This document shows positions 17,188 through 25,494 of a DNA stretch of 64,000 nt, piece by piece. The notes below the pieces were generated by a model. That model saw only the letters and a list, made by a program, of their open reading frames with translations. It did not search any database and was not told the origin of the DNA. The stretch's first letter is position 1, and each line of letters begins with the position of its first letter. Both the position numbers and the translations under genes were made by a program. Source of the DNA: Merdibacter massiliensis (GTDB lineage Bacteria; Bacillota_I; Bacilli_A; Erysipelotrichales; Erysipelotrichaceae); the NCBI RefSeq assembly GCF_900155395.1, contig NZ_LT699717.1:1-64000 (forward strand), in the 5' to 3' direction.

Positions 17188-18033
17188 TTAGATATCCTCC
17201 TCATCATCGTCTTCATCTGCAGTGCTATTGACTGTCGTCTTGCCTAATTGAGCCAATTGAATTTGATAATTGATATAGGCAAACATTGCCGCAATGATCG
17301 TAGTAACGACCAGATTGATGCCCAATGCTGCGGCTAAAGCAAAGCCGACAAAGAAAGGAATGAAATCAGCCGCTTTATTAATGATCTGTTTCAATAAGAT
17401 TGCAATTCCGACGCAAGGCAGCAAGGAACCTACGGTAAAGATCGTCTTCATCGGAATACCATCCATCGGCAATACTTCTTTGATCAAATTGACCATATCT
17501 GCTCCAACCAGACAGATAATGAATGTTGGCAGGAACGAACATACGACGTGAGAGATCCAAGGAAGTCCCATATCTACTAAATATAATTTTTTGAAATTTC
17601 CTTCATCAACAGCTTTCCATCCGATATGCTGCCAGATCAAGTTCATCGTTGCTGTACCATAGAACAATACAGTACCCAATGTACCGACCATAGCACCAAA
17701 TGAAGTAGCTAAACCAATGCCGTCTGCATTGGCAGCATCCATACCATAACTCTTCAATGCTAACATAGCTAACGGAATACCAATATAACTAACTGCACGC
17801 ACATCAGCAGAAACAGTTCCGCCAGGTGTGACCAATGCGATATAAAGCAGCTGCATCGCAGCACCTACCAAAATACCTGTACGTACATCTCCTAAGATCA
17901 ATCCGCAAACCAAGCCGCCAACTAACGGACGCCCTAATGTATAGTTACCAACAGAAGAACCACCCATACCTGGCATACTTGCCAAACAAGCAAACAAGCC
18001 TAATAATGCTGCCTGAAATACATTAATTTCCAT
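17188..18033 (-). CDS. PTS mannose/sorbose-family IIC component
   Basis: A 281-residue polytopic membrane protein. GLFACLASMPGMGGSS followed by the GRPLVGGLVCGLILGD segment is the IIC hallmark. The C-terminus is a short acidic tail (DEDDDEEDI). The ATG at 18033 has AAAGGGG seven bases upstream and is preferred over the ATG at 18039. It works with IID to carry the sugar, which is phosphorylated by IIB. Confidence 0.92.
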   Translation of the reverse strand: MEINVFQAALLGLFACLASMPGMGGSSVGNYTLGRPLVGGLVCGLILGDVRTGILVGAAMQLLYIALVTPGGTVSADVRAVSYIGIPLAMLALKSYGMDAANADGIGLATSFGAMVGTLGTVLFYGTATMNLIWQHIGWKAVDEGNFKKLYLVDMGLPWISHVVCSFLPTFIICLVGADMVNLIKEVLPMDGIPMKTIFTVGSLLPCVGIAILLKQIINKAADFIPFFVGFALAAALGINLVVTTIIAAMFAYINYQIQLAQLGKTTVNSTADEDDDEEDI

Positions 18034-18047
18034 TGTCATTCCCCTTT

Positions 18048-18539
18048 CTAGTAACCAAATTGTCCTTTAAATTTATCCCAGTCACCAATACTTTCATCCG
18101 GGATCAAGCGGAATTCAACTTCATAACCTGCTTGTGCGATTGCTTGCAATGCATCTGCTTCCTCTTGTGTGATCGATTGATTATTTCCTAATTTCACTGA
18201 TCCCGGACGATCATTGCAAGGTCCGATAATAACTTTTTTGATACCGCATTCAAATTTTTGATCTACAAGAATCTTCTTCATATCAATTGGATTCTTTGTG
18301 ATCAAGAAGTATCTGGTATCGGAATCTAATACTTTCTGACACTTTTTCTTCCAATCTTCCATCGTCCAAACAAATGTCTTCTTTCCGCTTGCACTCTTAT
18401 AAGCAGCTTTCAATACGCTATTATTTGCAGCTGCATCATTGACTGCAACGATTCCATCACAAGGATACTCCAATGCCCATCTTGTACATGTTTGACCATG
18501 GATCATACGGTCGTCTACTCGAATAAATGAAACTGACAT
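18048..18539 (-). CDS. PTS mannose/sorbose-family IIB component
   Basis: A 163-residue cytoplasmic IIB protein. The phosphorylated residue is His14 in RVDDRMIHGQT. It takes phosphate from IIA and passes it to the incoming sugar. The length and fold match the sorbose/mannose IIB family. It lies between IIA and IIC, with a strong AGAGGAGGG Shine-Dalgarno. Confidence 0.94.
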   Translation of the reverse strand: MSVSFIRVDDRMIHGQTCTRWALEYPCDGIVAVNDAAANNSVLKAAYKSASGKKTFVWTMEDWKKKCQKVLDSDTRYFLITKNPIDMKKILVDQKFECGIKKVIIGPCNDRPGSVKLGNNQSITQEEADALQAIAQAGYEVEFRLIPDESIGDWDKFKGQFGY

Positions 18540-18557
18540 CTCTATTCCCTCCTCTTA

Positions 18558-18974
18558 TTAAATGTCCTCTTCTTCATCACTAACTAAAGCGAATTCTTTG
18601 ATTGCATCTCCTGCTTCACGCAAGCAGGCTTCTCGGATCATTTCTACCTCTTGTTCTTTCATCATGACCGCATTCAATGCCATTGCTAAGTTCATGCCGC
18701 CGAATACGATCAAAGGTTTTTTTCCTAAGCTGTCCATGCAATTTAAGAAAGTCGTTAATGGAGAACCTCCGATCAAATCAGCTAATACGATCAGTTCGTC
18801 TCCTTCCTGAAATGTTTCCAACATTTCTTTGCAACGAACACTCAATTGATCAACTGCTTCCCCTTTTTCCAATGTGATACAACGAACTTCTTCACAATTG
18901 CCGACAAACATTGACAACGTGTCATACAAACCTCTTGCAAAACCGCCGTGTGATACTAAACATACGTATCTCAT
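18558..18974 (-). CDS. PTS mannose-family IIA component
   Basis: A 138-residue EIIA-Man protein. His9 in VSHGGFARGL is the phosphoacceptor from HPr, and LADLIGGSP near residue 66 is conserved in the family. It is first of the four PTS genes and ends in an acidic tail. The promoter has TATAAT at 19008-19013, and two copies of a long palindrome lie further upstream. No sigma-54 promoter or LevR-type activator was seen. Confidence 0.94.
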   Translation of the reverse strand: MRYVCLVSHGGFARGLYDTLSMFVGNCEEVRCITLEKGEAVDQLSVRCKEMLETFQEGDELIVLADLIGGSPLTTFLNCMDSLGKKPLIVFGGMNLAMALNAVMMKEQEVEMIREACLREAGDAIKEFALVSDEEEDI

Positions 18975-19007
18975 GATTTCACCCTCGCCCTTTCTGAATA
19001 CGGTTTC

Positions 19008-19013
19008 ATTATA
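19008..19013 (-). promoter_or_regulatory. -10 element of the PTS operon
   Basis: TATAAT on the minus strand, 34 bases upstream of the IIA start. No good -35 is present at 17 bases, which would fit activator dependence. Confidence 0.55.
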
Positions 19014-19078
19014 GAGAATTGTTTCCTTTCAAAAAACTGTATTTTGTCAGTAGTTTTTTTGACGCGCATCATCTCTTT

Positions 19079-19094
19079 CATGACAAATGTCATG
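19079..19094. promoter_or_regulatory. Operator palindrome A upstream of the PTS operon
   Basis: CATGACAAATGTCATG is a perfect palindrome with 7-base arms and an AA centre. It is centred about 85 bases upstream of the predicted PTS transcript start. The regulator is not known. Confidence 0.7.
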
Positions 19095-19155
19095 TCTTTT
19101 TCCAAAATTGCTCATATCAATTCAAAAAAAGCATGAATATTGCTCCTATCGGCCG

Positions 19156-19169
19156 ATGACATTTGTCAT
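19156..19169. promoter_or_regulatory. Operator palindrome B upstream of the PTS operon
   Basis: ATGACATTTGTCAT is the inverted copy of site A. The 17-base string TTCATGACAAATGTCAT is shared exactly between the plus strand at A and the minus strand at B. The centres are 76 bases apart, and B is 87 bases upstream of the divergent HAD gene. Confidence 0.7.
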
Positions 19170-19249
19170 GAACAGTTTATTTTGCAATGCTTCCTTCTCT
19201 TTTCAATACATCTTTTTTTTGTTATGCTTAGGGAAAAGGAAGTGACACA

Positions 19250-20041
19250 ATGCACATTCAATTAGTCATCTTTGATGTAGATGGAACCTTATATGATCTA
19301 AATAAACACTGTATCCCTGCAAGTACCATTCACGCGATCCAACAGATGAAAAAAAAAGGGACGCGTTTTGCCATTGCTACCGGACGTGCCCATTATGGTT
19401 TGGGAAAAGCGCTCAATGATCTGCATGCCGACTATATTATCGCTGATAGCGGCGGAGTGATCGTAGATCAACAACAGAACATTCTCTATCATCAAGACAT
19501 TCCTTATGAACAATGTTGTGCTCTTGTTCAATATGCTCAAGAACATGAAGCTGGTTTGTTGCTAAAATTTCCGAAACATATGTATATCTATCAGCATCCG
19601 GAAAAGATTGATTGGCTGATCGGACAGATGAATTCAGACATCGGCAGAGAACCCTTCATCTTTCATCCGGAACAAGACCGGCATTTCCTAGAATTACCGC
19701 AATGCGCCAGTCTGCATGATGATGAGGACCGCGTCAAAGAATTTGCTAAACATTGTCCCCTCTCTTTCCGTCAATTTTCAAAAAATGGATTTGACATCGC
19801 TCCAAATGGCGTAAACAAAGGGACCGGCATTCGAAAATTATTGGAGATTCTGCATTTACATAAAGAAGATTGCGCATGTTTCGGGGATAATTATAATGAT
19901 ATCGAAATGATGGAATCATGCGGATATCGCATCGCGATGGGCAATGCGATAGAACCAATTAAAGAAATGGCAGATTATGTAACCGCGCCAATTGATGAAG
20001 ACGGCATCCAAAAAGGACTGGCGCACCTGCATCTCATATAA
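19250..20041 (+). CDS. Cof-type HAD hydrolase
   Basis: A 263-residue HAD phosphatase of the Cof subfamily with a C2-type cap. Motif I is FDVDGTLYD (nucleophile Asp9), motif II is ATGRA near residue 43, and motif IV is FGDNYNDIEMM near residue 212; FSKNGFDIAPNGVNKGTGI is the family's lysine motif. Members dephosphorylate sugar phosphates and flavin or PLP precursors. It is divergent from the PTS operon and shares the region with both palindromes, so it may be coregulated. Confidence 0.9.
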   Translation: MHIQLVIFDVDGTLYDLNKHCIPASTIHAIQQMKKKGTRFAIATGRAHYGLGKALNDLHADYIIADSGGVIVDQQQNILYHQDIPYEQCCALVQYAQEHEAGLLLKFPKHMYIYQHPEKIDWLIGQMNSDIGREPFIFHPEQDRHFLELPQCASLHDDEDRVKEFAKHCPLSFRQFSKNGFDIAPNGVNKGTGIRKLLEILHLHKEDCACFGDNYNDIEMMESCGYRIAMGNAIEPIKEMADYVTAPIDEDGIQKGLAHLHLI

Positions 20042-20092
20042 CAAACCAAAAGAACAGATTTCAAAACGGGCATTCCTGTACATAAGAGCCAT

Positions 20093-20117
20093 TGTATCAG
20101 AAGGATACAGATAGCTT
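20093..20117 (+). terminator. Possible weak terminator after the HAD gene
   Basis: A 6-bp stem TGTATC/GATACA (20093-20098 with 20104-20109) is followed after six bases by a short T-run. The stem is short and the T-run is offset. Confidence 0.3.
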
Positions 20118-20162
20118 TTTATTTGGAACACTGTCTTTTCATCAAAATCATCATACAACTAT

Positions 20163-20197
20163 AAAAAAGCTATACAGTGGATAAACCACTATATAGC
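20163..20197 (-). terminator. Terminator of the PepSY lipoprotein gene
   Basis: A 12-bp stem with one mismatch (20169-20180 with 20186-20197) followed on the minus strand by six T. Confidence 0.8.
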
Positions 20198-20229
20198 CTC
20201 CTATGCTTTGTCTATGATTTTACTATACG

Positions 20230-21150
20230 CTATGCTCTTTCTGCGCTCCATTCAATGATAGCACCATTTGCGCCATTGATCTCAAATTCATATTCCATGC
20301 CCTGGTAATGGATCTCTCCTTCATAGATGACCATACCATCATCATAATCTTGTTCAATTTGAATATTGGAGCTGGTAGCACCGCTCACTTTTGCTAAAGC
20401 AATCGACTTTGCTTTTTCTAAAGAAATGGAAGCACTTGTACTGTTATTCGTATTTTGTGAAGGTTCCCAGTTTTCAATATCATAATCTTTTGCCAGAATA
20501 GCACCATTGCTCTTTGCAATTTCATAATCATATTCTGTCTGATTTGCATAAAATTCTACTTCGTAAACTGCCTGTCCTTTTTCATAATCTTCTTTTACCT
20601 GGATAAATTTTGCACTAGAAGCACTAACACCTGCGTCCTGCAATGCAATTGTCTGTGCTTGTTGTCTAGTAATGGTAGATGCAGCTGATTGTGTTTGCTG
20701 TTTGGCTGTCTGCTTTTGAGCAGATGAAGATGAAGCTGTATTATTCTGTGTTGTCTGCTTTTGCGTGGAAGAAGAGCTGCTTGCTGTATTTTGCTTAGAA
20801 GTACTTTGTGTTGTTTTTACTGTTTCCTTTTCATGTTTGACAACTGTACCGCTTTGTTCATCGATCTCGTAATCATAGTGTGTATTATTTGCATTAAATT
20901 CTACATCGATCACAGAACGCCCGTCATCCAGATCATTTTTAATTATTAGATTGCTTACTTCGCTTTCTTGTACGCCGGCATGCTGCAAAGCAGCTGCTTT
21001 TGCTTCTTCTTGCGTAATGGCATTGGTATTATTTGTTGTTTGTGAAGCATTTGCCATCATCGGTGATGAAGGGTTTGCATATGCGCCGCATCCTGCCAAT
21101 ACAGTGATCAAACCTGCTGTTGCCGTTAGTTTCAATAAGTTCTTTTTCAT
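20230..21150 (-). CDS. Lipoprotein with three PepSY-like domains
   Basis: A 306-residue lipoprotein. The signal peptide ends in VLAGC. Three similar PepSY-type repeats follow (about residues 45-115, 170-235 and 240-303), each with an ITxEEAxxxAL helix and a YDYEI-like strand. A long Ser/Thr/Gln linker (about 118-165) separates the first from the other two. PepSY domains are linked to protease inhibition or binding outside the cell. The start is the ATG at 21150 behind GGAGGAATAT, and the IS110-family element lies immediately upstream of that Shine-Dalgarno. Confidence 0.85.
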   Translation of the reverse strand: MKKNLLKLTATAGLITVLAGCGAYANPSSPMMANASQTTNNTNAITQEEAKAAALQHAGVQESEVSNLIIKNDLDDGRSVIDVEFNANNTHYDYEIDEQSGTVVKHEKETVKTTQSTSKQNTASSSSSTQKQTTQNNTASSSSAQKQTAKQQTQSAASTITRQQAQTIALQDAGVSASSAKFIQVKEDYEKGQAVYEVEFYANQTEYDYEIAKSNGAILAKDYDIENWEPSQNTNNSTSASISLEKAKSIALAKVSGATSSNIQIEQDYDDGMVIYEGEIHYQGMEYEFEINGANGAIIEWSAERA

Positions 21151-21153
21151 ATA

Positions 21154-21160
21154 TTCCTCC
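21154..21160. repeat. Left flank TTCCTCC of IS copy 1
   Basis: TTCCTCC here is repeated at the right boundary (22776-22782). On the minus strand it is the Shine-Dalgarno GGAGGAA of the PepSY lipoprotein gene. Confidence 0.6.
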
Positions 21161-21243
21161 ATTTCCCCGCGCCTAAGGTCGCGCGGACACAAATATTTCA
21201 TCAATAAATCTCACACGTCTCATTTTTTCGTGTTACCATATAA

Positions 21244-21427
21244 GAGAGGTGGTACACTACAGAGCACGTGGAGGTGAGTAGGAATTCTACTCAATTGAAT
21301 ATCCTGTATATATATAAGTTGCCGTCATCATCTCAAGCACAAATAAGTAGGACTTTGAGCCTGGACACTTATGATTGTTCAATCAACTGTTGTCGATTCG
21401 CTTTGATGACAGTCAATGCCACCTCTC
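21244..21427 (+). ncRNA. Candidate bridge RNA of IS copy 1
   Basis: A 184-nt region upstream of the transposase enclosed by a perfect 9-bp stem (21244-21252 with 21419-21427). Inside are a 7-bp hairpin TGAGTAG/CTACTCA (21275-21293), a 7-bp stem GTCATCA/TGATGAC (21324-21330 with 21404-21410) and a nested stem ATAAGT/ACTTAT (21343-21348 with 21367-21372). It differs from copy 2 at only about four positions. The placement and two-loop design fit the bridge RNAs described for IS110-family elements. Exact ends are not known. Confidence 0.65.
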
Positions 21428-21451
21428 CTTTTGCATGAAAGGAGTTTTTTT

Positions 21452-22708
21452 ATGGTAATGAAAATCGTTCGTTTCAACTGTTGTGGCATGGATGTTCACA
21501 AAAACCTGGTTGTCGCTACTATTGGGATCACCGATAGAAAGACCAACATTACAGAATACTTCCAACGATCCTTCTCCACTTTAAACTCCGACCTATACCG
21601 TTTAAAGGATTGGCTGCGATCTCATCACTGTTCTGATGTCTGTATGGAGTCTACCGGTAAATACTGGATCCCGATCTTTAACATTCTTGAAGATGAGACC
21701 AATGTCCATTTAACTCACCCCAAGTATGTCAAAGCCATCAAAGGCAAGAAGACAGATAAGAAAGATTCCAAATGGATCTGTGATCTCTTCAAACATGATC
21801 TGATCAAGTTTTCGTTTATCCCTCCCAAAGAAATTCGGGAGATGCGTGAGATCGCACGTTACAGATACAAACTGGTCTGCATGCGTTCTTCAGAACGGAA
21901 TCGTTATCAAAACTGTATGACCATTTCTAATGTCGGTCTGGCTTCTGTTGTTTCAGATCCTTTTGGCAAGACGGCTTCCAACATTATGAAAGAAGTCATG
22001 AAATCCAATGTGATCGATGATGACAAGATCCTAAAGCTCGTTCACAAAAACTGTAAGAACAAAGATAAGATACTGGACTCTCTTCATGGCTATCACATTG
22101 AATCGGATCAACGATTCAAGATGGAAAAATCTTTGGATCATATGGAATATTTAGATCAGCTCATTGATTCATGCGAAGTGGAATTGATTAAGCGTGCGTA
22201 TCCTTTTCGCAGATCTTTTCAGCACATCACACAAATAAAAGGAATCAGTGCTTTATCTGCTATTCTTATCATCTCTGAAATAGGAATTGATATGTCTCAG
22301 TTCGAATCCGACAAACAGCTTGTCAGTTGGGCCGGACTTTCTCCTGCCAACAACGAGAGTGCCGGCAAGAAAAAGTCAGTCCGTATCTCAAAAGCTGGAC
22401 AGTATCTCAAACCTCTGCTTGTCCAATGTGCTTTATCGGCCATCAAAGATAAGACATCTTATTTTGGAAGAAAGTATTCCAATATCAAGAAACGACGAGG
22501 TCATAAGAAAGCAATCATTGCGATCGCACGCATGATGCTGGTCAGCATCTACCACATGATCCTTACAGGAGAAGAATTTAATCCATGTGACCATGAATCC
22601 TTTATGGATCCAAAACCAAACGCCAATCCTTCACTTACAGTTGAAAAAGCATTGAACTTTTTAAAACAATCTGGCATTGATATTTCTTCTATTCCAGTCA
22701 ACTTATAA
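21452..22708 (+). CDS. IS110-family DEDD transposase, copy 1
   Basis: A 418-residue recombinase with an N-terminal DEDD (RuvC-like) domain, acidic residues in CGMDVHK, CMESTGKYW and KTDKKDSKW, and a C-terminal Transposase_20 domain with SWAGLSPANNESAGKKK, whose serine is the likely catalytic residue. The ATG at 21452 follows AAAGGAG. It differs from copy 2 at about 40 residues, so the copies are not recent duplicates. No frameshift or stop is visible, so it is probably active. Confidence 0.95.
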   Translation: MVMKIVRFNCCGMDVHKNLVVATIGITDRKTNITEYFQRSFSTLNSDLYRLKDWLRSHHCSDVCMESTGKYWIPIFNILEDETNVHLTHPKYVKAIKGKKTDKKDSKWICDLFKHDLIKFSFIPPKEIREMREIARYRYKLVCMRSSERNRYQNCMTISNVGLASVVSDPFGKTASNIMKEVMKSNVIDDDKILKLVHKNCKNKDKILDSLHGYHIESDQRFKMEKSLDHMEYLDQLIDSCEVELIKRAYPFRRSFQHITQIKGISALSAILIISEIGIDMSQFESDKQLVSWAGLSPANNESAGKKKSVRISKAGQYLKPLLVQCALSAIKDKTSYFGRKYSNIKKRRGHKKAIIAIARMMLVSIYHMILTGEEFNPCDHESFMDPKPNANPSLTVEKALNFLKQSGIDISSIPVNL

Positions 22709-22775
22709 ATTTTTTCGATATCTTTTACCTCCTGTTTTTAAGTCGGCCCTTTTTGCGCATTTTTATTCACACTTT

Positions 22776-22782
22776 TTCCTCC
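22776..22782. repeat. Right flank TTCCTCC of IS copy 1
   Basis: The second copy of the boundary heptamer. Minus-strand sequence beyond it (ending AACAGGAGGAA) looks like the original leader and Shine-Dalgarno of the PepSY lipoprotein gene, now 1.6 kb away. Confidence 0.55.
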
Positions 22783-22850
22783 TGTTTTCTTTTTACACTT
22801 TTATTGTAATTGGCAAAGATGAAAATAAGATGAATGCGGAAAATATTTTA

Positions 22851-22878
22851 AAAAAATAAAAAGGCACCAGCTGGCGCC
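22851..22878 (-). terminator. Terminator of the trpXYZ-like operon
   Basis: Stem GGCGCCA/TGGTGCC (7 bp with a wobble, 22863-22869 with 22872-22878) followed on the minus strand by a T-rich run. It overlaps the stop codon of the ATPase gene. Confidence 0.8.
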
Positions 22879-23633
22879 TATACCAAGTCATACAATTCTA
22901 ATAATTGTGCAGGACTTGTCTGCTGTTTTTCTTTTTGATCAAGCTGTGCAACGATGTGTCCCTCGTTCATGATGATCGTACGATTTCCATATTCGAAAGA
23001 TTGACGAAGATTATGGGTGATCATGATCGTAGTGATATGATGCTCCTGAATAATTTTTTCTGTCAGATCCATAACGATCGCTGCCGTTTTGGGATCTAAG
23101 GCAGCAGTGTGCTCATCTAACAATAATAATTTGGGAGGAACGATCGTTGCCATCAACAGAGCCAGCGCCTGACGCTGACCTCCAGACAACAATCCCACAG
23201 GCTGCTGCATACGATCTTCCAAGCCAAGCCCTAAGCGCATCAATTGTTCGCGGAAATATTGATAATCGCTTTTTCGTATAGCCTTGCACAATCCTTTTCT
23301 TTTTCCTCTGCTGTACGCTAAGCCAAGATTTTCAACGATACTCATATCTGGTGCAGTTCCCCGCATTGGATCTTGAAATAAACGGCCGATATAGCGGCTG
23401 CGCATATACTCTGGTTGCTTGCTGAGGTCCATGCCATCTAACAGGATACAGCCTTCATCCATCATCAAAGATCCGCTGATCACATTCAACAGTGTGCTTT
23501 TCCCTGCTCCATTACTGCCTAATACACAGACGAAATCCCCGGCATCCAGGTGCAGAGAGACATGATCCAATGCTTTTCGTTCATTGACCGTATTTGGATA
23601 AAAAGTAATACTGGCATCTTTTAGATCTAACAT
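22878..23633 (-). CDS. ABC transporter ATPase (TrpZ-like)
   Basis: A 251-residue ATPase with Walker A GSNGAGKSTLL, signature LLSGGQRQALALLMA and Walker B LLLLDEHTAALD. It belongs to the ABC group that pairs with PF04392-type binding proteins. The stop of the permease gene is two bases upstream. In streptococci the equivalent three-gene transporter is associated with tryptophan uptake, and the UGG T-box ahead of this operon supports the same substrate. Confidence 0.9.
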   Translation of the reverse strand: MLDLKDASITFYPNTVNERKALDHVSLHLDAGDFVCVLGSNGAGKSTLLNVISGSLMMDEGCILLDGMDLSKQPEYMRSRYIGRLFQDPMRGTAPDMSIVENLGLAYSRGKRKGLCKAIRKSDYQYFREQLMRLGLGLEDRMQQPVGLLSGGQRQALALLMATIVPPKLLLLDEHTAALDPKTAAIVMDLTEKIIQEHHITTIMITHNLRQSFEYGNRTIIMNEGHIVAQLDQKEKQQTSPAQLLELYDLV

Positions 23634-23634
23634 A

Positions 23635-24498
23635 TCATTTCCTCCGTTTCTTTAAATAAGGCAGTGAAATGGCGATGGCAACTAATGCTGCACTAAATAA
23701 ATTCAGATCACTGGCACTCATACCGAATTGCAAAGCAAACGTTAATAAAAAACGATAGATCAAAGAACCGGCAATGACGCTGAACAAACCGCGGACGATC
23801 GTCTTATGTCCAAAGAACGCTTCTCCGACAATGATAGAAGCTAATCCCAATACCATCTTTCCTGTAGAACTGCTGACATCCGCAAAAGATTGATACTGTA
23901 CCAAGATTGCCCCAGATAAAGCAATGATTCCATTTGCCAACGCTAAGCCTAAGAGTTTCATATGGTCGGCATTGATACTGGAAGCTTTCACCATCGATTC
24001 ATTGCTGCCCGTAGCACGCATGCTCAACCCTAATTGGGTATTTAGGAATAGATAAACCAAAATGGTTAAGATCAGCAAAGCAAAACAGATAACAACTAAA
24101 TCACCTATATCTTTTCCAAATATGGATTGTGCTTGTGTGAAAATCGTTTCAAAACCAAACAAGGAAATATTAGGTTTTCCTCCTTGGATACGGAGATTGA
24201 CAGAATACAGTGCAGTCATTGTCAGGATACCGGCAAGGATCGGTTGAATGTGCAGTTTCGTCATCAAGATCCCTGTAACGATGCCGCAGCAGGCACCGCA
24301 CAAAAATGCTGCTAATAAACCTAGATAAGGGTGGAAGGCAACACTGCAAACAGCAGCTGCTGCACAACCGCAAGTAAAGCTACCATCAATCGTTAAATCT
24401 GGTATGTTCAGGACGCGAAAGGATAAATAAACGCCCAATCCCATTATTGCATAGATCAGCCCTAATTCAACTGCGCCGATCATCACCGATATACTCAT
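23635..24498 (-). CDS. ABC transporter permease (TrpY-like)
   Basis: A 287-residue inner-membrane permease of the branched-chain-amino-acid type (BPD_transp_2), with about eight hydrophobic segments and the early SFRVLNIPDLTIDGSFTCG motif typical of the TrpY/YvrN-like group. It lies six bases after the binding-protein gene and two before the ATPase gene, forming a single operon. Confidence 0.9.
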   Translation of the reverse strand: MSISVMIGAVELGLIYAIMGLGVYLSFRVLNIPDLTIDGSFTCGCAAAAVCSVAFHPYLGLLAAFLCGACCGIVTGILMTKLHIQPILAGILTMTALYSVNLRIQGGKPNISLFGFETIFTQAQSIFGKDIGDLVVICFALLILTILVYLFLNTQLGLSMRATGSNESMVKASSINADHMKLLGLALANGIIALSGAILVQYQSFADVSSSTGKMVLGLASIIVGEAFFGHKTIVRGLFSVIAGSLIYRFLLTFALQFGMSASDLNLFSAALVAIAISLPYLKKRRK

Positions 24499-24504
24499 AA
24501 ACTA

Positions 24505-25494
24505 TCACTCCGTTTTCATCATCACTAATTTTTCATTTTCGGCAATCGAATCTGGCAAGGTAATCCCTAATGCCTGCATAGTGGACTCATTTACATAAAT
24601 GCTCAGATCCGTTTTAAACTGTTTTACCGGAATATCCGCTGTCGCAGTTCCCTTTAACACTTGATCGACCATGCGTGCTGTTTCTCTGCCTAAATCTTCA
24701 TAATCGATGCCGACTGTTAAAAAGCCGCCGTCATTGACCATAGAATCTGCTCCGACATAATACGGTATCTGATGTTCAATTGCACTTTGTGCACCAGCGC
24801 TCATGGCAGATGCGACCGTGTTATCATTTGGTGAAAAGATGGCATCGCAAGATGCGGACAGTGTGGTGACTGCTTGCTGTACATCATTTGTACTTGTCAC
24901 TGTTACTTCCTGCATTTCAATATCATGTTCTTCACAGAATGCCTTTGCTTTTTCGATGTTCGTTACAGAATTTGCCTCACTTGCATTATAAATGACACCT
25001 AAGCGTTTCAGATCCGGGTCAACTTCTAAAGCTGTTGCCAAAATCTGATCGACCTGTACATCATCCATTGTTCCGGTGATATTTTTATCCGGCTTTTCCA
25101 GTGTCGTGGTCAAACCGGCTCCGATAGGATCGGACACCGCTGCAAAGACTACTGGAATATCCTGTGCATATTTTGCAGCAGCCTGTGCTGTTGGTGTCGC
25201 AATGGCCATAATAACATCGGTTCCATCACCCGATACAGTAGATAAGATGCTGTTTAGTGTTGAAGTATCATTGCCGGCATCATAATATTCGATTTCTATA
25301 TTTTCACCATCTGTATATCCTAATTCTTTCAACTCATCCGTAAAACTATCGCGGATCGTATTCAAAGAAGAATGGGATACGATCTGTACCACGCTTATCT
25401 TCTTGATTTCCTTATCTCCATTTGCCGCTGTACATCCACACAGCATGCCTAACGTTGCTAATGCTGCAATCATAATTTTGTTCATTCGTCTCAT
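24505..25494 (-). CDS. ABC transporter substrate-binding lipoprotein (TrpX-like)
   Basis: A 329-residue lipoprotein (lipobox GMLCGC) of the PF04392 ABC substrate-binding family. KISVVQIVSHSSLNTIRDSFTDEL and AIATPTAQAA are typical. The ATG at 25494 has AAGGAG eight bases upstream; the longer frame to 25560 lacks a ribosome site and runs into the leader. The T-box with a UGG specifier points to tryptophan or a precursor as ligand. Confidence 0.9.
   Translation of the reverse strand: MRRMNKIMIAALATLGMLCGCTAANGDKEIKKISVVQIVSHSSLNTIRDSFTDELKELGYTDGENIEIEYYDAGNDTSTLNSILSTVSGDGTDVIMAIATPTAQAAAKYAQDIPVVFAAVSDPIGAGLTTTLEKPDKNITGTMDDVQVDQILATALEVDPDLKRLGVIYNASEANSVTNIEKAKAFCEEHDIEMQEVTVTSTNDVQQAVTTLSASCDAIFSPNDNTVASAMSAGAQSAIEHQIPYYVGADSMVNDGGFLTVGIDYEDLGRETARMVDQVLKGTATADIPVKQFKTDLSIYVNESTMQALGITLPDSIAENEKLVMMKTE

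Larger units (their letters stand above)
21161..22782 (+). mobile_element. IS110-family insertion sequence, copy 1
   Basis: About 1622 bp bounded by TTCCTCC on each side. The ends are inferred by comparison with copy 2 (61264-62886), because similarity stops at the same points. There is a long left non-coding end of about 290 bp, one DEDD transposase gene and a short right end, with no terminal inverted repeats, as in the IS110 group. The left end holds a CCGCGC/GCGCGG hairpin (about 21169-21188). The transposase points away from the lipoprotein gene. Confidence 0.85.

Noticed and set aside
18975-19249. Sigma-54 promoter (-24/-12) for the mannose-family PTS
   Set aside because: No TGGCAC-N5-TTGC element was found on the minus strand, and no LevR-type activator is adjacent; a sigma-70 type TATAAT is present instead.
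21151-21204. In-frame N-terminal extension beginning [16 protein letters not shown] upstream of the PepSY lipoprotein and, almost identically, upstream of rplI
   Set aside because: The shared residues come from the IS110-family left end. Both genes have a good ATG with GGAGGA at the right distance, and the lipoprotein signal peptide and bL9 N-terminus start there.
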